Of a stretch of 64,000 bases of DNA, positions 1-19,322 are shown piece by piece. The DNA comes from Myoxocephalus aenaeus (lineage: Eukaryota > Chordata > Actinopteri > Perciformes > Cottidae). The notes below the pieces were generated by a model that saw only the letters and a program-made list of their open reading frames with translations, ran no database searches and had not been told where the DNA came from. The number at the start of each line of letters is the position of its first letter. The first letter of the stretch is position 1. Both the position numbers and the translations under genes were made by a program. The stretch covers positions 888,001 to 952,000 of the forward strand of contig JBAMJR010000053.1 in assembly GCA_038501785.1 (NCBI GenBank), read 5' to 3'.

Positions 1-660
1 TCAGTAAATGCAGGGTGGAGGATGACACTCAGCCACCGATGTAAAGAAGTGCTCTCGCTGCTTCTGTCCGTCTTTTCTCCGTCATTTTTCTCCTCCATGA
101 TGTTTAGAGAACTCGCCTCGCGTCGGGAAATTACCGACGTAATTATCTCTCATTGGAAATTATCACGATTTTGTGATCAAACCCTTTTCATTCCTCATCT
201 TTAGGTTAGGGAGGAAGTGACGCGTGTGTTGTCGTTCGTTATGCTAGTGTGGGGGATGCTAAGTGAGCTTGTTAACTGTTCTGTTTGAGCTACTGTTAGC
301 GAAGAGCCCCGTTGCAATACTGTGAACACTCAAGCAATAAACCTGCAAGTTAAGGAAACCAACGTCTGCGAGTCGTTACTGCGGACGTTACAATATCAAA
401 GTTTACACCAAACATGTTTGGTAACTGTCAAGCTTGAAATGACAACTAACGGTCGCGCAATTTAAATCTACCTGTTATTTTAAGTGCGCACTGATATGGA
501 ACGCTCTAAATGTAAACAGGCTGTACAGTACTTTATGGCTGAATAAAATGCACCCCGTGACTCACTCTCAACCAATCAGAATGCTTGATTTGATCTACCC
601 GTATTATAAATATTGATACAGCAGGGTATGCTAAATGCAGCCTCTGTTCCAAGGAGATCA
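1..660 (-). mobile_element. Inverted partial copy of the hAT-like element found at 4081-8140
   Basis: Positions about 1-203 and 388-660 are the reverse complement of about 7140-7830, with scattered substitutions. The same short open stretch is on the plus strand here and on the minus strand there. The copy is not continuous: at about 204-390 unrelated sequence replaces the matching part. Neither terminal inverted repeat is in this copy, so it is a fragment cut by the window edge or by rearrangement. The open frame at 22-204 belongs to the repeat and is not a gene. Confidence 0.65.
204..390 (+). mobile_element. LTR-like 3' segment (possible solo LTR remnant)
   Basis: This block interrupts the inverted hAT-like repeat and is absent from its partner at 7480-7620. 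It holds a poly(A)-type signal AATAAA near 335 and ends in GACGTTACA directly before the repeat resumes. That resembles the R/U5 part of a retroviral or gypsy LTR ending in CA. I found no clean 5' TG end or target duplication, so the assignment rests on layout only. Confidence 0.3.
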
Positions 661-869
661 ATTACAGTAAAAGGGGCTCGCATTTGGCAAATGTAAAGCA
701 TACATGTGTATGTTTTTAGTGTTAGTCCATTTTTATTTAATTTTTTTTTTATTTAAATTTAACAGCTCAGGGATGTTCAAGGAGCAACCTGTTTGTGCTT
801 TCTGAAGATGTTTTGCACTGTGAATTTGCACTGTCAGTTCTGTTTTTGAATAAATGGTTGGAAATTAAT

Positions 870-965
870 GCTTTTTTGATTATTTTTTTTATCCGATTCA
901 TCGATTAATCGAAAAAATAATCAACCGATTAATCGATTATTAAAATAATCGTTAGTTGCAATTCG
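870..965. mobile_element. AT-rich hAT-type transposon tail
   Basis: The stretch has repeated ATCGATTAATCGA-type palindromic words followed by AAAATAATCGTTAGTTGCA. This resembles the subterminal part of many fish hAT non-autonomous elements. Only one end is visible and no target duplication was found. The rest of 660-1080 shows no gene. Confidence 0.4.
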
Positions 966-1080
966 TGCAATTTGTTAAATTGCCTTGCAAATAAATGCTT
1001 TGCTACCTGTTAAAGGCCAAATCCTTCATGTAATGATTGTTACATGTCATTTATATTAGTTCACACAAACACTCCATCCA

Positions 1081-1158
1081 TCTGTTCCTGGCCCGGCCCC
1101 TCTGTCAAATTTTGGAACCCATTGTGGCCCGCGAGTCAAAACGTTTGCCCACCCCTGG
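1081..1158 (-). mobile_element. Terminal fragment of a Charlie-like hAT element
   Basis: On the minus strand the segment begins CAGGGGTGGGCAAACG and continues into GACTCGCGGGCCACAATGG. This is the well-known pattern of a hAT (Charlie/Tip100-like) terminal inverted repeat. The partner terminus was not found nearby, so it is a fragment. The overlapping frames at 1037-1347 are shadows of this repeat. Positions 1159-1450 hold nothing I can name. Confidence 0.5.
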
Positions 1159-1445
1159 GCTAACCCCACTAGACACCAATTGCCTGTTTGGCACCCATAA
1201 CTGGAGACCCAAGAGATTGTGCAATTTGCTGCATAAGAATGAGAGATTAGCCGTGGACAGACACAGATGTGCAGCCTCACTCAAGGACAAACAGGTGCAT
1301 ACAATCGCATGATAAAACAGAAATGAATAACAGAAAATACTAACCAATTTTGGAAATGAAAGTCAAGTAGTATTCATATTATCTTTACATTTCAAAAATC
1401 TTCAGGGTCAAAACCTTCTATGCCTCTCTTTGTCTCTCTGACTCA

Positions 1446-3115
<1,670 letters not shown>

Positions 3116-4080
3116 TCGTACTCCCCCAAAACACCTGCAGGATTGTGTCAAGGACTCATCAAGCAAGCAGATGGCCCATCTCACGTGAACCCCAAAAGAA
3201 CAAAAGAAGAAGTCTCCATCCTTTGGTGGCACCCATACATGAAGGAGATGGTAGGGCTCTATCACCATGAATGTCCCACCTGCAATGATTTCGGAATGAA
3301 AAGACCGTATAAAAGTCCCCAAGGAGCGTTCCCAGTTCCAGAAAATATGCATCGATTATACAAACAAGGGTGCAGAAATCAGAAAGAGGGGATTCAGATA
3401 TCTACTCGTGATGGTCGACAGATATACCCGATGGGTTGAAGCGATCCCCTGCAGGAAAGAAGACACAAAGACAGTTGTGAAATGGCTAAAGAATGAGCTG
3501 ATACCAAGATATGGCGTTCCAAGAAGGATCAGGTCTGACAATGGCACACATTTTGCAAACAAACACTTACAGGAAGTGGAGAGATATTTAGGTATCACAC
3601 ATGCGCACGGAGCAGTCTATCATCCGCAGTCACAGGGGATAGTCAAGAGCTAATTGAACGATTAAATCTAAGATAGCTAAGATATGTCATGCTACTAAGT
3701 TGACCTGGCTAGACGCGCTTCCTTTAGCGTTAATGTCTATGAGGTCCTCGAAAGGAGGGAAAACTTTTCTTTCTCCCCATGAATTATTGATAGGAAGACC
3801 GATGCCCAGCCCAGGAAGAGAGCTAGGAGATAGTCCAGTGTTGGATATGTTTCAGGTAGAAGAGGAAGAGTATTTTGGGAAATTGTCTGACCAGATCAAA
3901 GTTCTCTCCCAACAGGTTGCCAGAGCTCAGACAGTGCCAGCTGAAGGGAACGTGCCATCAGTAGGGCCAGGTGATTGGGTAAGGCTGAAGGTGCACAAAC
4001 GAAAGTGGACTGAGCCTAGGTGGATTGAGCAATTTGAAGTCGTTGCAAAGACTTCACACTCACTCCAGGTAAGAGGCCAC
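3116..4080 (+). pseudogene. Endogenous retrovirus pol fragment (integrase), copy A
   Basis: Three frames side by side carry the remains of a retroviral integrase. First is part of the zinc-binding HHCC region (HHECPTC motif, near 3265). Next is the catalytic core, with the first Asp in VDRYTRW and the second in RSDNGTHF. Last is a C-terminal stretch from about 3700. The phase changes between the first two parts near 3400-3440, and a stop at about 3651 splits core from C-terminus; both breaks are shared with the copy at 53193. In this copy the position of the third catalytic residue reads Lys (SQGIVKS) where the other reads Glu. No gag, protease, reverse transcriptase or LTR is seen. The left edge abuts the NXPE flank directly. 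Confidence 0.8.
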
Positions 4081-4919
4081 TAGGGTGACCAGACGTCCGG
4101 ATTTAGGCCGGACAGTCCGGATTTTCAATGCCCTGTCCGGCGTATTTGTCCTCCTTTTTGCATACCTGCAAGCTTGTCACCTTTCGGTGAAATTCACTGT
4201 TTTGAAATCAAAATATATGAACTGGCCGGCCAGCGTTTCTGAGATTGGAGTGGTCGTGATCTTCGTAATAGAAGATCTTTGATGAGTCTTGGCCAATCAG
4301 CGTTAAGATGTCTCCAGCGGCCGTTTCTCAATACGCGTTCTTCTCTGTACTTGATGAGGAAACACACAACTGAAAGTTGATGTTCTCTGAATACTACTGT
4401 TGAGTCACAACATGTACTTTTAGGATGTTTTCAGGCGAGAAGTTAGTTATTTAAGCATCAAATCTGTGGTCGGCTTGTCAAGAATCACCCTACTTAAAAA
4501 GATACGGCGACCGGTTGAGTTCCTGCTGGCGGGACCGGTGAGTCTCGCAAGCACCGGGCCGTCAGCACTGCGCTGCCCGCCAAGAGCAGCCTGATCCCGG
4601 CAGGACTTTTTGAAATGATCCGCTGGCTCCGATTTCTCCATAGCGGTTAAACATGAGATATAATTCAGTTTTGAGGATCTAACGAGCAATCTTTATTAGT
4701 TTATTATTTATTCACAGTAACGTTACATCAGTTTAACGGAGGGAAAGGTTAAGATTCATAACTTAATGTTTTAATTTAACTTTTACTTTGAACTTCAGCG
4801 GTGTCTTTTTACTTTTGACCGAATTGATTGCAATTATATGTGTATCTATATAAAGTACATATATAAAATACATATTAATTAATTGTTAATTACAATTAAT
4901 AATTACATATTAAGAATAT

Positions 4920-7098
4920 GTAATTATTAAGCCCAAACGTGTAGTGAGGGTGAACTGGGAACGTCTGGCAGAGGATCCTGTCCGGGAGGTCTTCAACTCC
5001 CACCTCCGGAAGAGCTTCTCACAGATCCCGAGGGAGGCTGGGGACATGGAATCCGAGTGGACCATGTTCAAAGCCTCTATTGTGGACGCGGCCGTTAGGA
5101 GCTGTGGTCGGAAGGTCATCGGTGCCTGTCGTGGCGGCAACCCGAGAACCCGGTGGTGGACACCGGGGGTGAGGGAAGCCGTCAAACTGAAGAAGGAGGC
5201 CTTTCGAGCCTGGCTGGCCCAGGGGTCTCCTGAAGCAGCTGACAGGTACCGGCAAGCCAGAAGGGCTGCAGCTGCGAAGGTCGCGAATGCTAAAACTCGG
5301 GCATGGGAGGAGTTCGGGGAGGCCATGGAGAAGGACTTTCGGTTGGCCTCAAGGAAGTTCTGGCAAACCATCCGACGGCTCAGGAAGGGAAAGCAGGGCC
5401 TACCCCAGGCTGTTCTCAGCGTGGGGGGGGAACTGCTGACCCGGACTGTGGACATCGTCGGGCGGTGGAAAGAGCACTTTGAGGAACTCCTAAACCCGGC
5501 CAACATGTCCCCTGGAGAAGGGGCAGCGCCTGAAGTCCTTGGGGTGGTTGCACCCATATCCCTGGCAGAGGTCACTAAGGTAGTCAAAAAGCTCCTTGGT
5601 GGCAAGGCGCCGGGGGTGGATGAGATTCGCCCTGAGATGCTGAAGGCGCTGGACATTGTTGGGCTGTCTTGGCTGACACGCCTTTGCAGTGTCGCATGGG
5701 GGTCGGGAACAGTGCCCATGGACTGGCAGACCGGGGTGGTGGTTCCCATCTTCAAGAAGGGGGACCGGAGAGTGTGCTCGAACTATCGTGGTATCACACT
5801 GCTCAGCCTCCCGGGAAAAGCTTATGCCAGGGTGCTGGAAAGGAGGCTCCGACCGCTTGTCGAACCTCAGATTCAAGACGAACAGTGTGGATTCCGTCCC
5901 GGCCGTGGAACAGTGGACCAGCTCTTTACCCTCGCAAGACTACTGGAGGGGTCCTGGGAGTTTGCCCAACCAGTCTACATGTGCTTTGTGGACTTGGAAA
6001 AGGCTTTCGACCGGGTCCCTCGGGGGGTTTTGTGGGGGGTGCTGCGGGAGTATGGGGTGCCGGACCCGTTGGCACGGGCCATCCGGTCTCTGTACGCCTG
6101 CAGTAGGAGCTGTGTTCGTATCCTCGGTAGTAAGTCAGACACGTTCCCGGTGGGTGTTGGTCTCCGCCAGGGCTGCCCTTTATCACCGGTCCTGTTCGTG
6201 ACTTTCATGGACAGGATATCTAGGCGCAGCCAGGGGGCGGAGAAGATCCGGTTCGGGAATCTCGGGATCGCATCTCTGCTGTTCGCGGATGATGCGGTCC
6301 TGTTTGCTTCCTCGGACCGTGACCTCCAGCATTCACTGGGGCGTTTTGCAGCCGAGTGTGAAGCGGCAGGGATGAGAGTTAGCACCTCCAAATCTGAGGC
6401 CATGGTGCTCTGCCGGAAACCGGTGGACTGCTCCCTCCAGGTGGGGACAAACTGCCTACCCCAAGCGAAGGAGTTCAAGTATCTCGGGGTCTTGTTCACG
6501 AGTGAGGGTAAGGTGGAGCGTGAGATCGATAGGCGGATCGGTGCGGCTGCAGCAGTAAAACAGGCGCTGTACCGGTCCGTCTTGGTGAAGAGGGAGCTGA
6601 GCCGGAAGGCGAAGCTCTCCATTTACTGGTCGGTCTACGTTCCAACCCTCACCTATGGTCACGAACTCTGGGTCGTGACCGAAAGAACGAGGTCTCGGAT
6701 ACAAGCGGCCGAAATGAGCTTCCTCCGTAGAGTGGCCGGGCTCAGCCTTAGAGATAGGGTAAGGAGCTCGGACATCAGGAGGGAGCTTGGAGTCGAGTCG
6801 CTGCTCCTTCGTGTCGAAAGGAGTCAGCTGAGGTGGTTCGGGCATCTAGTCAGGATGCCTCCTGGACGCCTCCCATTAGAGGTTTTCCAGGCACGTCCAA
6901 CTGGTAGGAGGCCCCGGGGAAGACCGAGGACACGCTGGAGGGATTATATCTCCCGGCTGGCCTTGGAACGCCTCGAGGTCCCCCAGGATGTGCTGGAAAG
7001 TGTTGCGGGTGAGAGGGAAGCCTGGGTCGGCCTGCTGAACCTGCTGCCACCGCGACCCGACCCCGGATAAGCGGTCGAAAATGGATGGATGGATGGAT
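4920..7098 (+). mobile_element. 5'-truncated RTE/Rex3-like LINE retrotransposon
   Basis: The insert is flanked by the 11-bp target duplication ATTAAGAATAT at 4909-4919 and 7099-7109. The empty site is present once in the other copy of the host element near 54980. The 3' end is a (GGAT)n run, typical of RTE-clade fish LINEs such as Rex3, and there is no poly(A) tail. The 5' end is truncated before the reverse transcriptase, so the endonuclease is missing. Confidence 0.85.
4944..7070 (+). CDS. LINE reverse transcriptase ORF (5'-truncated, otherwise open)
   Basis: The frame is open from the truncation point at 4920 through the stop at 7068-7070; 4944 is only the first possible start-like codon. 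The roughly 708-residue product has a non-LTR reverse transcriptase. Its fingers start at about residue 190 (GKAPGVDEI), a core block reads CGFRPGRGTVDQL near 320, and the palm has VDLEKAFDRV. LRQGCPLSP is followed by the catalytic FADDAVLF motif near residue 445. The C-terminal part holds the usual LINE tail (RWFGHLVRM, then an Arg-rich GRRPRGRPRTRWRDY). The N-terminal apurinic endonuclease is absent, so the copy cannot retrotranspose alone, yet it has no internal stop or frameshift. That fits a recent insertion. RTE versus a sister clade would need a tree. Confidence 0.85.
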   Translation: MRVNWERLAEDPVREVFNSHLRKSFSQIPREAGDMESEWTMFKASIVDAAVRSCGRKVIGACRGGNPRTRWWTPGVREAVKLKKEAFRAWLAQGSPEAADRYRQARRAAAAKVANAKTRAWEEFGEAMEKDFRLASRKFWQTIRRLRKGKQGLPQAVLSVGGELLTRTVDIVGRWKEHFEELLNPANMSPGEGAAPEVLGVVAPISLAEVTKVVKKLLGGKAPGVDEIRPEMLKALDIVGLSWLTRLCSVAWGSGTVPMDWQTGVVVPIFKKGDRRVCSNYRGITLLSLPGKAYARVLERRLRPLVEPQIQDEQCGFRPGRGTVDQLFTLARLLEGSWEFAQPVYMCFVDLEKAFDRVPRGVLWGVLREYGVPDPLARAIRSLYACSRSCVRILGSKSDTFPVGVGLRQGCPLSPVLFVTFMDRISRRSQGAEKIRFGNLGIASLLFADDAVLFASSDRDLQHSLGRFAAECEAAGMRVSTSKSEAMVLCRKPVDCSLQVGTNCLPQAKEFKYLGVLFTSEGKVEREIDRRIGAAAAVKQALYRSVLVKRELSRKAKLSIYWSVYVPTLTYGHELWVVTERTRSRIQAAEMSFLRRVAGLSLRDRVRSSDIRRELGVESLLLRVERSQLRWFGHLVRMPPGRLPLEVFQARPTGRRPRGRPRTRWRDYISRLALERLEVPQDVLESVAGEREAWVGLLNLLPPRPDPG

Positions 7099-8140
7099 AT
7101 TAAGAATATATTACATATATAATATATATAAAAAAATATATACATATTAATTAATTGATAAAGCAGGGTATGCTCCAAGGAGATCAATTACATAAAAAAT
7201 GGCTCACATCCCCTCTCTTCACACTTAATAAAATCAAACTGCACCCCTTATATGCAATTATAATACAGGTAGATCAAATCAAGCATTCTGATTGGTTGAG
7301 AGTGAGTCACGGGGTGTACTTTATTCAGCCATAAAGTACTGTACAGCCTGTTTACATGTAGAGTGTTCCATATCAGTGCACACTTAAAATAACAGGTAGA
7401 TTTAAATTGCGCGACCGTTAGTTGTAATTTCAAGCTTGACAGTTACCAAACATGTTTGGTGTAAACTTTGATATTTTGGGGGGAATGACTTTTGATGAGA
7501 ATGTCAGTGGTGAATAATGTATCTGTGGTCCCTGTTCCTGCTTTACAGTCAAACGTTGATACGGCTCACCATCAGGAGAGCAGATAACGCTCTGAGAGAG
7601 ACTAGTTAGCGGGGAGCGAGTGCATAACACCAGAAACTAAGATGAGGAATGAAAAGGGTTTGATCACAAAATCGTGATAATTTCCAGTGAGACATAATTA
7701 CGTCGGTAATTTCCTGACGCGAGGCAAGTTCTCTAAACATCATGGAGGAGAAAAATGACAGAGAAAAGACGGACAGAAGCAGCGAGAGCACTTCTTTACA
7801 TCGTGGCTGAGTGTCATCCTCCACCCTTCTTTCAACCGGTCAGTTTTATAGTCCAGTCAGTTTTATAGTCCCGGATGTGCGTCCGTACACATACGGGACT
7901 ATTTTCTCTGTCGCTGAAATGCGATACACAATGTTTGGTGGCTACAACTATTTTGTGCTGAAAGGGAGCTTACTATTACTATTTATAAAGTCGCAGGTAA
8001 CCGTATTATAAAAGCAATAAGGTACTCGAGGCAGTACTGTATCGACAATAATGTACTGTTCAAGGGTGTTGTTAGGCCCGACGCGCAGCAAAATACCGAA
8101 TAGTGTCCTCCTTTTTGGTGTTATGGATATGGTCACCCTA

Positions 8141-9094
8141 GAGGCCACACCAAAACTAAGTGGCACCATCTAACCCATTGTTTGCCTGCAGATCCGCCGG
8201 CCAAAGCAGCAGAACCAACCGCTGAAAGCGTACCTGATCTGGGAGGGAATTCTGAGTAGAATGGAAGACCCAGAGAGATGCAGAACCAGTAAGAAAAGTG
8301 ATTTCACAGCCACACAGTACTGCCTAGGTGCAGTATTTTTGGTATGCGTAATAGTGTTTCCCTTTATCTGGTGGGAGGTTCAGCAGCAGAGGAACATTAA
8401 AATTAGAATCGAAACACAGGACGTTATGTTCACAGATGACACCGAGATAGACCCCACACTGTTTAACACAACATATTCACCTTATCCAGTTCCCCATGAG
8501 AAGCGATTTAGGCGCGGTGCCGAGGATGGCCTACTTAAAATCCGTTGTTTCGTAGGTCATGTGTGGGATCTTTTGACATTCAAAAACATGCGTGAATCAA
8601 TAGATACAGAAATATGGGATAACTCACAAAATCACAAATATTTGTGCACCGGGGAGTGCCATTGGACCGATGTTTTTGCGAGTACTAACCCCCGGGGTTA
8701 TGTGAATAAGGAACATAGGAGACATGGAGTTATCTCGCTACCAGGCCAAATCAAACAATGTGTACACCGGCCAGTGAGCAAATATCATTGCAACATATAG
8801 CGGTAACCAACCCGCAATTAGAAATGTAAGGTGACTACAAATTAGGGGTAGAAAACAGTGCAGGGGGCTATTATACAATTAATATACAGGTATTGGAGTC
8901 AACTAACCAGTCCTCACCGATGAGTGCACCAGTAGGGGCTGCACTAGACCCTGTGGTGAATTACCTTAACATATCAAACGTAAGGCAAACAATTGAAACA
9001 GAGACAGGTTTTAGTGTGTCTAACACCTGGCTTAACTGGCTTTTGTACACTGCCAGGGACCTCAAACGCCCGGATTGTTTAGTATGTGCTAGAC
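8141..9094 (+). pseudogene. Endogenous retrovirus env-like fragment, copy A
   Basis: An open stretch at 8261-8800 begins with a short cytoplasmic-type N-terminus, then one hydrophobic segment (about residues 22-42). Further on lies a basic, furin-like site (KRFRR, near residue 83), followed by Cys-containing ectodomain-like sequence. This layout resembles a retroviral envelope with a membrane-anchored leader, but the match is structural and not a recognised family. The frame stops at 8798-8800 in both copies. A second open stretch continues in another phase to 9094, and here it also has a TAA at 8827-8829 where the copy near 61324 reads TCA. The 3' end is cut by the hAT element at 9095. It is therefore a non-functional remnant. 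Confidence 0.6.
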
Positions 9095-10616
9095 CAGTGG
9101 TCGCCAACCCTGTCGATCGCGATCGACCGGTCGAGCTCGGAGACTTTCCCCGTCGCTCTCCAAAATAAAATAAAAATAAATTCAGAAACATATTCTCGAA
9201 CATTGTCTAATGTATCTGCTGAAATATTTTCTTACGGACTTCGGAAGACCAACGTCAGAAAAGATCTCCGCCTGATTCATGAACGCCTGAAAATGGGTTC
9301 TAACGCAGCCGAAGTGTTCTCAGCTGTGCTCCCAGAACGAGGGTATGTCGTGCACCTGGATTTGCACAAGAAAGGCCCCGCCAGCTCCTTATAAGGGCAT
9401 GCAACTGAAGAGCCCTGTGCACAATGGACAGACTCCTCAAGCCACGCGAAAGCAACTTCAGGCTGATTAAAATCATGTCAAAGCGAACTGCGGTCAACTC
9501 AGCAGACATTCGGATCTCCGTAGTCAAATCAGCAGAAACTGAAATGTAATTGCACCTCTATACTGACATTCACGGTAAACAAATTCAAACGACCCAGATC
9601 GGGAGCGAGCGAGCGAGTGAAACAACATCCGGTTTTCAAAATAATATATATCGACAGATTGGAAATATGGAAATAAGATTAAATTAATTATATTCACATG
9701 AAGTAAATGGATGGCCCGTACTTGTATAGCGCTTTTCTAGTCTTCCGACCACTCAAAGCGCTTTAACACTACATGACATCATTCACCCATTCATACACTG
9801 ATGAGAGGAGCTACCATGAAGGAGCCACATCAGGATTATCAACCATTCATACACCGTAGGTGCAGCTATGGGAGCAATTTAGGGTTAAGTGTCTTGCTCA
9901 AGGACACATCGACATGGGCTAGCGGAGCCGGGGATTGAGCGCCGATCCTCTGATTGAAGGACGACCCTGCTCACCACTGAGCCACAGTCGCCCTAAGTAA
10001 AACATGTGACCTTCAACTAGTGAGTTAAAGAGAAAATACAACTCAATTGTGTGTGAAGTGCATTTATTATTTGATTTGAGGGATAATGGAAAGATAATTA
10101 ATGTAATTATATCTGACTGATATTTATGTGTTCAGAACATTTCTGACCACATCCAAATAAAAATATCTTAACTTTACCAATTCAGAGATTCAAAATCAAT
10201 CAGTAAAAACTGAACTGATTTTGTATTTTTCAAATAGATAATTTCTAACATTTTGCTGAAATTATGCTTCAATTCAAACAGTTAATAAATGCAACAGTTG
10301 ATAAATACAACAGTTAATACTGGTATCCAGCCTGCTCATTGGAAATGTGTTTTTTCTTCATATGGTGTGCGGTTAACAAATAATTTCCTTTTCATGTTGC
10401 ACTGAAATTAAGTCATTTAGTGTGTTCTTGGTCACATAAAATTGATAGCTTGACCAAAGTGTTTGCTTTCATTCAATTACAATTAGGCCAAATAAAAAGC
10501 CTCAAGTTGTAAATACAGTCTGACTCTGGACAGTCTTTTTCTCTCAATAGGTAGATCTTGCCTGTCACCGAGGCAGAGGTCAGGAATCTTGGGCTTAAAA
10601 AGGTTGGTGACCACTG
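9095..10616. mobile_element. hAT non-autonomous element with 8-bp target duplication
   Basis: The termini are CAGTGGTCGCCAACC on the left and, read inward from the right, CAGTGGTCACCAACC. The 8-bp direct repeat TGCTAGAC flanks it at 9087-9094 and 10617-10624. It is inserted in the env-like remnant just before the NXPE 3' flank. It contains a SINE-like repeat (9709-9995) and short open stretches without recognisable domains; no transposase is seen. A deleted copy lies at 61592-63249. Confidence 0.85.
9709..9995 (-). repeat. tRNA-like SINE copy inside the hAT element
   Basis: Read on the minus strand the block starts with GGCGACTGTGGCTCAGTGGT, like a tRNA A box, followed about 35 bases later by a degenerate B box before CCCCGGCTCC. 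It ends in GTATAGCGCTTTT..., a sequence repeated at 18683-18947, 51042-51308 and 62213-62997. These pol III-type boxes suggest a tRNA-derived SINE. The family name is not assigned. Confidence 0.55.
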
Positions 10617-10752
10617 TGCTAGACTATCAAAGCTTGCCATATGTGACTGTTTCATGCAGAAGTTGCCTCACTGCATCCATATCCTCTTTTCTGTCTTTGA
10701 AAAACAATCAAAGGAAAGTGTTCCCCATTCCTCTCCACCAAGACACAAACAT

Positions 10753-18578
<7,826 letters not shown>

Positions 18579-18682
18579 ATTTGGGGATCAGGCCTCATCT
18601 CTGGCTGCAGCAAAGCACTTTGACCACTTTCTCTGGTACTGAATAGATAATAAACAATAAACAAAGCACTTTGTTATAAATG

Positions 18683-18947
18683 GTAAATGGACCTGTACTT
18701 GTATAGCGCTTTTCTATTCTTCCGACCACTCAAAGCGCTTTAACGCTACATGACATCATTCACCCACTGATGAGAGGAGCTACCATGCAAGGAGCCACAT
18801 CAGATTGTCAACCATTCATACACCGTAGGCGCAGCTACGGGAGCAATTTAGGGTTAAGTGTCTTGCTCAAGGACACATCGACGGAGCCGGGGATCGAACC
18901 GCCGATCCTCTGATTGAAGGATGACCCTGCTCACCACTGAGCCATAA
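18683..18947 (-). repeat. tRNA-like SINE copy upstream of NXPE copy A
   Basis: On the minus strand an A-box-like GGCTCAGTGGT and a good B-box-like GGTTCGATCCCCGGCTCC are spaced as in a tRNA. The body matches 9709-9995. The same copy is present at 51042-51308, so it predates the duplication. Confidence 0.6.
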
Positions 18948-19261
18948 AGAATATTGTACCATTCAGAAGACGTAAAGCTTCCAAAAGAAAATACATTTTC
19001 AAAGAATTTCTTTTCACATTAGTTGTAAACCATTATAACAACATGGCTACACAGTGAGTGCAAATAGATGCATTTAAATATGTTAATATTTGAAAATATT
19101 CAAAATACTTTTGAGGAAACTATGAAAACTTGTGCTTCGTTATGGTCGAGCCATCATACAGCAAACAATATAACTTAAAAATGTTAATTTAAGAAGCTAA
19201 AAAGGTGAAGAGTATTATGTTCGGTAGTCGTGATGCAAGGGATCAAAAAACTCACGGTAAT

Positions 19262-19262
<1 letters not shown>

Positions 19263-19318
<56 letters not shown>
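19263..19318. repeat. (CA)n microsatellite, copy A
   Basis: About 28 CA units without interruption. The orthologous run in copy B (51623-51660) is about 9 units shorter. Confidence 0.95.

Positions 19319-19322
<4 letters not shown>

Larger units (their letters stand above)
4081..8140. mobile_element. hAT-like non-autonomous element carrying a LINE, copy A
   Basis: The element starts TAGGGTGACC and ends GGTCACCCTA, and it is flanked by the 8-bp duplication GAGGCCAC at 4073-4080 and 8141-8148. An 8-bp target duplication with short inverted termini is the hAT hallmark. It sits inside the retroviral fragment, between integrase and env-like parts. Without the LINE at 4920-7098 its length is close to the 1857-bp copy at 54158-56014. 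No transposase frame is visible, so it would depend on one made elsewhere. Confidence 0.85.

Noticed and set aside
4910..5755. 281-codon minus-strand open frame over the LINE
   Set aside because: Antisense shadow of the reverse-transcriptase ORF in GC-rich codons; no domain and no independent signals.
9705..9995. Functional tRNA gene
   Set aside because: A- and B-box-like motifs occur, but no cloverleaf closes and the block is a multi-copy repeat; called SINE-like instead.
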